Source: an uncultured Pseudomonadota bacterium
GTDB taxonomy: Bacteria > Pseudomonadota > Alphaproteobacteria > UBA3830
Length of the DNA: 47,944 bases
Reading direction: 5' to 3'
Assembly: GCA_902771535.1 (NCBI GenBank)
Contig: CACXWU010000013.1
Coordinates: 1 to 47,944, forward strand
Part shown: piece by piece, positions 41,771 to 47,944 of the stretch
Layout: each line of letters opens with the position of its first letter
Position numbering within the stretch: the first letter of the stretch is position 1
Notes under the pieces: model-generated
Told to the model about the DNA's origin: nothing
Databases searched by the model: none
Seen by the model: the letters and a program-made list of their open reading frames with translations, nothing else
Program-made: the position numbers and the translations under genes

Positions 41771-42502
41771 ATGAAGTTTTTTGTAGTTTTTGTTATATTT
41801 CTAAGTTTTTCTGATGTTTGTGCTGACGGTCTTTTTTCAGGTGTTTTCGGTGGAATTGGTGATTTCTTTTCTGGAAAAAGTGGAGATGGAGATTTCCCCT
41901 TAGAAAAAGTGTGGATCACTACAAAGAGTAACACAAACAACGGTGGCGCTATGAAAGTGCATCTGATCTTAGTATACGATAAATCTGTATTTGATGAATT
42001 GGGAAAAATATCTGCACGTCGTTATTTTAATCTGATTGATCAATTACACAAAGATCATCCGGATAAACTTAAGGTGATTAAGTGGGATTTGATTGCTTCA
42101 GATAATCTCGGGTTAGATAGTTTTAAAGTTGAAACATATATAGATACCATGAGTGTATATGGCGGTTATGTGTTCGCGGATTACAGTAATAATAGATTTG
42201 CACATCGAGCAAAAGTTCCTAAATATAAAGAGGTTAGAGTTGTTTTTGGTGAAGAAGATTTGGCTATTTATCCTGAAGATTTAAGTTTGGATAAAGGAAG
42301 AGTTATTGATGCTACAAACTTAAAAGAAGCTGATTCTGAAGATAATGAAAACGATCTACCTGCTTATCCGGAACGTCTGGATAAAGGAGGAATTATTGAT
42401 TCTGCAAAAGGCGCAATGAGTCAATCACAAGATTCCGGAGTTGATATGTCAGGGATGCAACAGCAATTGAAAAGACAAGATTCCGGGTATTTTGAGCAAT
42501 AA
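41771..42502 (+). CDS. Small exported protein of unknown function (243 aa)
   Basis: Signal peptide at residues 1-18 (FFVVFVIFLSFSDVCA). A glycine/phenylalanine-rich segment follows (GLFSGVFGGIGDFF), then a compact beta-rich domain (45-160), and a polar tail with two imprecise repeats (IYPEDLSLDKGRVIDA and AYPERLDKGGIIDSA) and QDSG twice near the end. No family recognised. The beta-domain faintly recalls TssJ-type beta-sandwich proteins but lacks a lipobox, so I do not assign it. Confidence 0.65.
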   Translation: MKFFVVFVIFLSFSDVCADGLFSGVFGGIGDFFSGKSGDGDFPLEKVWITTKSNTNNGGAMKVHLILVYDKSVFDELGKISARRYFNLIDQLHKDHPDKLKVIKWDLIASDNLGLDSFKVETYIDTMSVYGGYVFADYSNNRFAHRAKVPKYKEVRVVFGEEDLAIYPEDLSLDKGRVIDATNLKEADSEDNENDLPAYPERLDKGGIIDSAKGAMSQSQDSGVDMSGMQQQLKRQDSGYFEQ

Positions 42503-42587
42503 CAAAAAACTCGAATAGGGATGAAAAGATAAAATTTGAATCGAGTGTCAATTTAAATAGAGTTAATAACGAGATCCAATTTTCAGC

Positions 42588-42616
42588 TTGAGAATTCGCA
42601 GTTTTTCTTGTATTCT
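42588..42616 (+). promoter_or_regulatory. Promoter of tRNA-Arg
   Basis: TTGAGA at 42588-42593, 17-base spacer, TATTCT at 42611-42616, ten bases before the mature 5' end. Confidence 0.65.
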
Positions 42617-42625
42617 CAGACTCGC

Positions 42626-42702
42626 GCGGTCGTAGCTCAGGTGGATAGAGCACAGGATTCCTAATCCTGGTGTCGTGAGTTCGAATCTCGCCGACCGCAC
42701 CA
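42626..42702 (+). tRNA. tRNA-Arg (anticodon CCT)
   Basis: 77-base cloverleaf: acceptor GCGGTCG/CGACCGC, D-arm GCTC...GAGC, anticodon arm CAGGA-TTCCTAA-TCCTG, T-arm with TTCGAAT, encoded CCA. It reads AGG. A restriction-modification gene starts 70 bases beyond its 3' end on the other strand. Confidence 0.95.
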
Positions 42703-42771
42703 TTTCGGCTTCAATAAAGACAAAAGATTAATTTGAAAATCGCGACTCGATTTCTCGGAGGTTTTTTGTTC

Positions 42772-44295
42772 TTACTCATGCACACTTCCGTTAGAATAGA
42801 GGGTGATTGTTTCGGTTGATTCGATTCCATTGCTGTCGGTTCCGCGCACTGCGATTACGTGTTTTCCGGCTGTTAGACTTATTTTTTGTGTTCCGGTTTT
42901 ATCCTGGAAAATTTCGGCGACAAATCCTCGTGACTCATCATAATCAAAATCCCACAGCCACAGCGATATATCCTCTCCGGAAGCCACGAGAGTCACGACT
43001 TGTTTTCCGTCAACGGTTTCGTAGCTCCAATCCAATTTTATCGGAGTTTTTCGGACCAGCGGAATGAAACTTTCGACTTTTACTAATTCGATTTCTATCC
43101 CGACATTTTGCTTCACTTCAGCTGCGTATTCATAGGCTGTTTTCGCGAAATCGAAGGCGATAAAAAATCCTTTGGTTTGCTTATTTTGAACCAAATGCCC
43201 GACGAAATTCTGAATCAACGGACGCCCGACATTGTCCATCTGCTTTACTTGAATCGGCAGCGTTTCTCCGTCTATTTTGATGACGCCATCCTTGCCTCCG
43301 TCCGAGCGCTGTTTGGTATTCGGAATCCCGCCGTACAACTCGACCATCAAGCTTTCAAACTTAAACGAATCCATGTTGCGCAGCTTGTCGTAGTCGTACG
43401 CCTTGGTTTTCACCTCGTAGATGTCGTTGATCAGCAGATCAGTTTGCCTCTCCAGCCGAGCGTTTGAGACCGCAATAGCACGCACCGATTGATCGATGCC
43501 AATGAATTTCCGACCCAGCCTGCGCGCGACCGCCGGAGTCGTGCCGCCGCCGCAGAATGCATCGAGCACAATGTCCCCGGGATTCGAACTGGCTTTGATA
43601 ATTCTCTCAAGCAGTGCCTCGGGCTTCTGCGTCGGGTAGCCGATGCGTTCTTTGGATTTATTGTTTATTTTATCAATATCTAACCATACGTTATCCAATG
43701 GTCTACCATAAGCCATAGCATCCTTTATGTATCGGCGAACTCTTTTTCCTTTTCCTCCATCGCTCCACAAATATCGATCTCCTTTTTCGTCGATGTATAC
43801 TTTCTTGTTTCTAGTTTCTATATATTCTGCTTCATTTTTCCAGGGACGGGCTACACCATTAAACACTGCTTGTTTGCTCTTTGTATAGAAAAATATGGTA
43901 TCACATCGTTTTTCTAAACCTAGTTTTAGTTTTTTGTTCCATCCACTGTAATGCCAAATAATCTCATTCACAAAATTTTTATCCCCGAAAATTTTATCGA
44001 GAATGTGTACTCGGATGTATGCATTGGCGTGCCAGTCGCAGTGGAGATAGAAGGAGCCTGTCGGTTTCAAAACGCGGTATATCTGCTCAACTCGCTTGCA
44101 AAGCCAATCGATGTAGTGATTTATTCCGCCCGCCCAGCGATCGTTGAATGACGCAACTTCTCCTTCGTCGCCCCAGATCACCTCGTAGTGCCGATTCGAA
44201 AAGAACGGCGGGTCAACATAGCACAAATCGACCGATTCGCTAGGGATGTCCTTTAATACTTCCAGGTTGTCGCCCAATATCAACTGGTTTTTCAT
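42772..44295 (-). CDS. DNA methyltransferase fused to an Mrr-type nuclease domain (507 aa)
   Basis: Probable one-protein restriction-modification enzyme. The N-terminal part is a beta-class amino-methyltransferase: catalytic D-P-P-F (28-31), a recognition region (about 110-220), T-Q-K-P and motif I DAFCGGGTT (245-253). Residues about 312-395 are a restriction endonuclease-like domain (Mrr type) with F-E-S-L, S-D-G-G-K-D-G and I-Q-V-K, the D...QxK active site. The last 90 residues are beta-rich and Ig-like (TAGKHVIAVRGTDSNG). Most of the gene is GC-rich (about 65% near 43500), but the recognition segment at 43680-43980 drops to about 27-40%. No separate R or S gene is seen. Confidence 0.85.
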   Translation of the reverse strand: MKNQLILGDNLEVLKDIPSESVDLCYVDPPFFSNRHYEVIWGDEGEVASFNDRWAGGINHYIDWLCKRVEQIYRVLKPTGSFYLHCDWHANAYIRVHILDKIFGDKNFVNEIIWHYSGWNKKLKLGLEKRCDTIFFYTKSKQAVFNGVARPWKNEAEYIETRNKKVYIDEKGDRYLWSDGGKGKRVRRYIKDAMAYGRPLDNVWLDIDKINNKSKERIGYPTQKPEALLERIIKASSNPGDIVLDAFCGGGTTPAVARRLGRKFIGIDQSVRAIAVSNARLERQTDLLINDIYEVKTKAYDYDKLRNMDSFKFESLMVELYGGIPNTKQRSDGGKDGVIKIDGETLPIQVKQMDNVGRPLIQNFVGHLVQNKQTKGFFIAFDFAKTAYEYAAEVKQNVGIEIELVKVESFIPLVRKTPIKLDWSYETVDGKQVVTLVASGEDISLWLWDFDYDESRGFVAEIFQDKTGTQKISLTAGKHVIAVRGTDSNGIESTETITLYSNGSVHE

Positions 44296-44505
44296 TTCCT
44301 TGACTCTTCTATCTTCTTTAAAAATATCTGGAAAAAGTTAAGAATTTCCATATATTTTGAAAAAATATGTTCGCCATTTGGATATTCAAGTTAAATTTGG
44401 GATTGAAATTAACTTATTATAAAATTGTTAAAATTTTTAGATTATTAACCTATTGATCAAGTTGCAAAATTAGTAAATTTGATGCTCTTTAAAACCCTGC
44501 AAAAC
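44296..44505. other. AT-rich intergenic region
   Basis: No ORF or RNA could be supported. It is very AT-rich and holds upstream regions of the methyltransferase gene and, at its right end, of the beta-barrel gene. Confidence 0.5.
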
Positions 44506-44534
44506 TTGACATTGAACGAAGGATATGATAAAGT
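44506..44534 (+). promoter_or_regulatory. Probable sigma-70 promoter of the beta-barrel gene
   Basis: A perfect TTGACA at 44506-44511, 17-base spacer, TAAAGT at 44529-44534. The gene starts at 44561. Confidence 0.65.
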
Positions 44535-44560
44535 AACATGAGATAGAAGGATTTGAGAAA

Positions 44561-45313
44561 GTGAGATGTGTTTCTGTAAAAACCTGCTTGGACTGGGTTA
44601 CTCTGCCCTGCTTTGCCTTGCTGCTGAGCTACGCACAAAACCCTACCTGCGCAAAGAATCCTCTATCAGGCAGCTCCATTGGTTTCAATCTAGCATATGA
44701 TTGTTTATATGTAAAGCATGATCTTTATCGCTGTGATTATACGGTCTTTCCCGATCCTTGGACAGGTCTTTGGATAAAAGAAGATCGACATATACTTTTT
44801 AAACAAAAATATTGCAGCATCAATCCGTCAATAAACTTCGGCTACTCCTTTTTTAAAAATAATTGGTATTTTGGCGCAGTCGGAGAACTTTCTTTCGGTA
44901 AATCTCGCAAAAAATCAGCAGCTATTAGCCGTTATTTTAATGCAACATTCTCAACTTCCGGATTTTCCGGGGGGATTAAAGCCATGGGCGGTTATTATTT
45001 TAACGATATAAATACCTTAATTTACGGAATCGCCGGAATGAAGTGGCGAAATATTGAAACTCAAGTCAATTACGATGACGGAGTGGTTTCTTTTTCTGGT
45101 CCTAAAGAAAAATTAGCATGTCCGTTGTTCATTATAGGGACCGGAGTGGAAAGCTTGATTTGTGAAAAATTATCGGTTTTTGCGGAATATGAATATACAT
45201 GGAGGAATTCAAAAGGTACTGCCGAAGCAAAGAGGTTTGGAATTTATAAATTTAAGATGAAGGAACACTTTAAAGAGCACAGTTTCAGATTGGGAGTTAA
45301 ATACCATATTTGA
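44561..45313 (+). CDS. Outer membrane beta-barrel protein (250 aa)
   Basis: A signal peptide with cysteines (residues 10-31, WVTLPCFALLLSYAQ) is followed by alternating aromatic/hydrophobic strands typical of an 8-stranded barrel (for example SIGFNLAYDCLYV, WYFGAVGELSFG, GIKAMGGYYF, KLSVFAEYEYTW) and a final strand FRLGVKYHI. The start codon is GTG, with AAGGA nine bases upstream. It shares the small-barrel plan with the two genes at the left edge but little sequence identity. Predicted location is the outer membrane; the function is unknown. A terminator hairpin separates it from the giant repeat gene. Confidence 0.78.
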   Translation: MRCVSVKTCLDWVTLPCFALLLSYAQNPTCAKNPLSGSSIGFNLAYDCLYVKHDLYRCDYTVFPDPWTGLWIKEDRHILFKQKYCSINPSINFGYSFFKNNWYFGAVGELSFGKSRKKSAAISRYFNATFSTSGFSGGIKAMGGYYFNDINTLIYGIAGMKWRNIETQVNYDDGVVSFSGPKEKLACPLFIIGTGVESLICEKLSVFAEYEYTWRNSKGTAEAKRFGIYKFKMKEHFKEHSFRLGVKYHI

Positions 45314-45326
45314 TTCGTTGCCAGAG

Positions 45327-45355
45327 AGAATTCGATAGGAATTCTTTCATTTTTT
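45327..45355 (+). terminator. Probable terminator between the barrel and the giant repeat gene
   Basis: AGAATTC, 5-base loop, GAATTCT (perfect 7-pair stem), then TTCATTTTTT. Fairly AU-rich stem, so possibly partial read-through. Confidence 0.55.
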
Positions 45356-45369
45356 GTAGGAGGATTTGA

Positions 45370-47944
45370 ATGAAATTAACGATGACGAAAGTCAGCATAC
45401 CTGTTTTAATGATGATGATCCAATCCGCTGACGGAACAGGGATTTGGGGGCTTGACAATCATTCTTATATGCTTGAACGACAAACAAAACCCCTACATGA
45501 AATAATAGAAGACGTAAAGGAATCTTTGAAAACAGACAGCAATAGGAAGTCGTTATACATAACCGATAAAGAACAAGTCCCTGAGGAAATTTTGAAAATT
45601 TTGCAAGACGATGATACTAAAACAGATCAAGACAAGATAAGAGACGCAGTAGCTGCATATATATCAGGGTATTGGCCGAGTAATCCAATAACAGGTTTAT
45701 CGCCAAATGAGGACAAAAAACTCGAAAAAATAGCAGAATATTTGGTGGGAAAGGGTACCGATGATGTATATAGTTCGGATGTCATAAAATATGTTAAGGA
45801 TATGTTCTATAAGGACGATCCAGATTTTTCAACAAACCTGAGTTACGATCATCTGGAAGCGTTAAAGAAATGTCTGGACGCTCAGGACATGAAGCCATCG
45901 GGGAATTTAAAAAGAACGACGAAAGAAAACGTGGGCGAGTATCTGAAAGATCATGAGATAGCCACGCTGCCGAAGGAAACAGACGAGGAAATAGAAACGG
46001 CCAAAACGAAGCTGAGCGAAGTCATAACGATTTTGAACAACAAGGCCGCAGCAAGCGAAGAGGCGACCGTGCCAGCGACGACAGATGACGTCAAGAACAA
46101 GGTGGTGTTCACTTTCAAAGAGCTGTGCGATTTCGTCGAATACATGCAGCAAGCAACAGTGGCAGAAGTATCGAAAAAGATAAAAGTAGAGATGACGGAC
46201 GCGGAGAGGATCCGAGTTGAGGTAGACGAGTATTATTCGGCGACAGATCCGCACACGGTAGGAGATTTGGATGTCGACCAAGCCTACGACCTGGCGATAT
46301 ACATGAGAGGCCTGGACACAGAAACGACAATAACGAGCGCAAGTGTGAAAACGGCGGTACCAAGTTTGAAGGGAACAATTTTAACTTATGCCGATTTGGA
46401 TGCTTTCGTAACACACCTGAACACCAAAGAAGCAGCGGCGGAAAAGGAAGCGCTGAAGGTGAAGGTGGAGATGACAGAACAAGAATGGATTCTGAGTGAG
46501 ATAGATATATATTTAGCGGATAAAACTCATCCGATATCGCGTAGAGATCTCAAGCCCTCTGAGATATCTCTTTATCATGTAACAATGATAGCGAATGATC
46601 TCGCTGACGACAGTCAAGCGGAAACGGTGGAGATGACAACCGAGGATATTCCGTATGATTGGACGTTTGAGGAACTGAAAGATTTTGTGGAATATTTCCA
46701 GGAAAAATATTTCAAAGAGAAAAGAGTTATATCGGAAAAAATACAGGTGAAAAAGACCGAAGGCAACGTAATAGATGAATACATAAAAGAATATATGGGA
46801 ATAAAAATAGAAAGTGAACTTGTAAAAGAATTTATAAGAATACCACTCCAAAAACTGGTGGAAAAGGTGAAAGAAGATCCGATGACTGTAATAAAGGCTT
46901 TCGCTATTGTAGCGGCAGGTGCAACCGCGTTGGGAGTGACTTTGTATTTTGATGATTTGGTCGAGTTCATAAATCGTCTGAAGGATGTGGATCCTGATAT
47001 ATCAGAGCCGGGAGATGACGAAAGGATAGCATATGAAGTAAATGAGTACTATAAGGCAACTCGAGTAGGAAACCTAACAGAAGATCAAGCTTACGACCTG
47101 GCGATATACATGAGAGGATTGACCACTGAAACGACAATAACAAGCGAAAGTGTGAAAACGGCGGTACCGAGCTTGGAGGGAACAACTTTAACCTATGCTG
47201 ATTTGGCCGCATTCGTAGAAGATTTGAATGAGAAAGAAGTAGCAGCCGGAAAGGAAAAACTACATGTGACGGTGGCGGGAACTCCGGAGGAAAAGATATC
47301 GTATGAGGTAAACGAATATTTAAAGACTCATAACATAGAGTCGCTATCGGAAGAGACAGACGCGGATAAAGAGAAGCTCTGCGCGGTGGTGATGCAGCTG
47401 AAAGGTCTTGCTGCTGACGCGACGGTGAAGACTTCGGATATTACGAACGTGAGCTTCAAATATTCGGAATTGAGAGAGTTTGTGAAATATCTGCAGAGTG
47501 AGGCAGTACAGGAGATACCGAACACGATAAAAGTAGAGATGACGGACGCGGAGAGGATCCGAGTTGAAGTAAATGAGTACTATAAGGCAACTCGAGTAGG
47601 GAACCTGACAGCCGATCAAGCTTACGACCTGGCGATGTACATGAGGGGTTTAACCGAAGAAACGACAATAACGAGCGAAAGTGTGAAAACGGCGGTACCG
47701 AGCTTGGAGGGAAGAACTTTAACATATGCTGATCTGACTGCATTTGTAACACATCTGAACACCAAGGAAGAGGAGGCGCAAAAGGAAGCGCTGAAGGTGA
47801 AGGTAGAGATGACGGCGGACGAGCGAGTCAGCAAGGACGTAAAGAACTATCGAGAGGATTCGACTGCGCTGGAGAAGCTGGTAGCTCTGGGAGAAGAGAA
47901 GCTCATTGAGATCGTGAAGTATCTGCAGGATTCGAGCAATGTAA
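45370..47944 (+). CDS. Giant modular repeat protein, probably exported, 3' end outside the window (at least 858 aa)
   Basis: One uninterrupted frame from the ATG at 45370 to the window edge. GTAGGAGGA gives a strong ribosome binding site. The N-terminus is signal-like (SIPVLMMMIQSADG). Residues 30-175 are unique and charged. From about 180 on, modules of about 85-95 residues alternate in two kinds. Type A has DAERIRVEV, DQAYDLAIYMRGL, ETTITS, VKTAVPSL and LTYADL; copies start near codons 275, 547 and 724. Type B has EYLKDHEIATL-like starts and FKELCDFVEY or YSELREFVKY; copies lie near 188, 370 and 637. A hydrophobic stretch (about 503-523, IKAFAIVAAGATALGVTLYF) interrupts them. The repeat part uses GC-ending codons (ACG, CTG, GCG) more than the N-terminal part. 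No enzyme domain recognised. Confidence 0.85.
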   Translation, partial: MKLTMTKVSIPVLMMMIQSADGTGIWGLDNHSYMLERQTKPLHEIIEDVKESLKTDSNRKSLYITDKEQVPEEILKILQDDDTKTDQDKIRDAVAAYISGYWPSNPITGLSPNEDKKLEKIAEYLVGKGTDDVYSSDVIKYVKDMFYKDDPDFSTNLSYDHLEALKKCLDAQDMKPSGNLKRTTKENVGEYLKDHEIATLPKETDEEIETAKTKLSEVITILNNKAAASEEATVPATTDDVKNKVVFTFKELCDFVEYMQQATVAEVSKKIKVEMTDAERIRVEVDEYYSATDPHTVGDLDVDQAYDLAIYMRGLDTETTITSASVKTAVPSLKGTILTYADLDAFVTHLNTKEAAAEKEALKVKVEMTEQEWILSEIDIYLADKTHPISRRDLKPSEISLYHVTMIANDLADDSQAETVEMTTEDIPYDWTFEELKDFVEYFQEKYFKEKRVISEKIQVKKTEGNVIDEYIKEYMGIKIESELVKEFIRIPLQKLVEKVKEDPMTVIKAFAIVAAGATALGVTLYFDDLVEFINRLKDVDPDISEPGDDERIAYEVNEYYKATRVGNLTEDQAYDLAIYMRGLTTETTITSESVKTAVPSLEGTTLTYADLAAFVEDLNEKEVAAGKEKLHVTVAGTPEEKISYEVNEYLKTHNIESLSEETDADKEKLCAVVMQLKGLAADATVKTSDITNVSFKYSELREFVKYLQSEAVQEIPNTIKVEMTDAERIRVEVNEYYKATRVGNLTADQAYDLAMYMRGLTEETTITSESVKTAVPSLEGRTLTYADLTAFVTHLNTKEEEAQKEALKVKVEMTADERVSKDVKNYREDSTALEKLVALGEEKLIEIVKYLQDSSNV
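46192..47811 (+). repeat. Dispersed type A repeats inside the giant gene
   Basis: Three copies of about 260-280 bases at 46192-46473, 47014-47277 and 47539-47811. The second and third are nearly identical over long runs, starting at GAAGTAAATGAGTACTATAA. They are in phase, so recombination would change module number without frameshift. Confidence 0.85.

Noticed and set aside
41771-42502. Assignment as a TssJ-like type VI secretion protein
   Set aside because: Only a vague beta-sandwich impression; no lipobox and no other type VI gene nearby.
45907-47834. Many open minus-strand frames across the right end
   Set aside because: They are antisense shadows of the giant plus-strand gene, caused by its GC-rich, repetitive codons.
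1-47944. CRISPR arrays, rRNA, prophage genes
   Set aside because: No regularly spaced short repeats, rRNA motifs or phage structural genes were seen on either strand.

Overview
The window reads as a compact, low-GC alphaproteobacterial chromosome, probably from a host-associated or intracellular lineage. The alphaproteobacterial signal comes from gene order (truB-rpsO-pnp, dapA-smpB, dnaG-rpoD, rplU-rpmA) and from a TrcR/DUF1013 gene beside a Tim44-like gene. The host-associated signal comes from several exported proteins of effector type (leucine-rich repeat, ankyrin, coiled-coil, giant repeat proteins) mixed with single-copy housekeeping genes. A Holosporales-like placement is my inference; no rRNA is present to test it.

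Layout. 1-1.5 kb: two tandem paralogous outer-membrane beta-barrels. 1.6-7.3 kb, minus strand: HU, a HAD phosphatase, grpE, an acyl-CoA thioesterase, mgtE, cca and a family 25 glycosyltransferase. 7.4-8.1 kb: rplU-rpmA. 8.2-9.4 kb: an exported protein of unknown function. 9.6-14.6 kb, minus: dnaG-rpoD and a phosphohexomutase. 14.8-16.3 kb: a secreted LRR protein. 16.4-18.3 kb: a short ORF with tandem Trp codons, then an ABC permease/ATPase pair of the tryptophan/BMP type whose ATPase has lost nearly all catalytic motifs. 18.3-23.7 kb: tRNA-Pro, an RND efflux adaptor and pump, and an exported LD-carboxypeptidase. 23.8-27.1 kb: dapA-smpB, then an ankyrin/LRR gene framed by two copies of the smpB 3' end. 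27.1-30.6 kb, minus: truB-rpsO-pnp. 30.7-36.0 kb, minus: a reduced type II secretion/type IV pilus-like operon (E, F, L-like, M/C-like, and a membrane-anchored FkbM-like protein). 36.1-38.2 kb, minus: trmL, a Tim44-like gene, trcR and a thioesterase. 38.4-42.5 kb: an ankyrin gene remnant, a secreted coiled-coil protein, an MFS transporter and a small exported protein. 42.6-44.3 kb: tRNA-Arg and a DNA methyltransferase fused to an Mrr-type nuclease. 44.5 kb to the end: a third beta-barrel and a giant modular repeat protein that runs off the right edge with no stop codon.

How it works together: housekeeping blocks cover translation, replication, transcription, RNA decay and diaminopimelate supply. 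Between them sit an envelope layer (beta-barrels, RND pump, secretion-like machine) and probable host-interaction proteins. The most unusual points are the smpB-flanked cassette, the pseudo-ATPase ABC system with a Trp-rich short ORF upstream, the giant repeat protein, the reduced secretion operon, and a restriction-modification fusion with an AT-rich recognition segment. All functions are inferred from sequence motifs; no database search was run.
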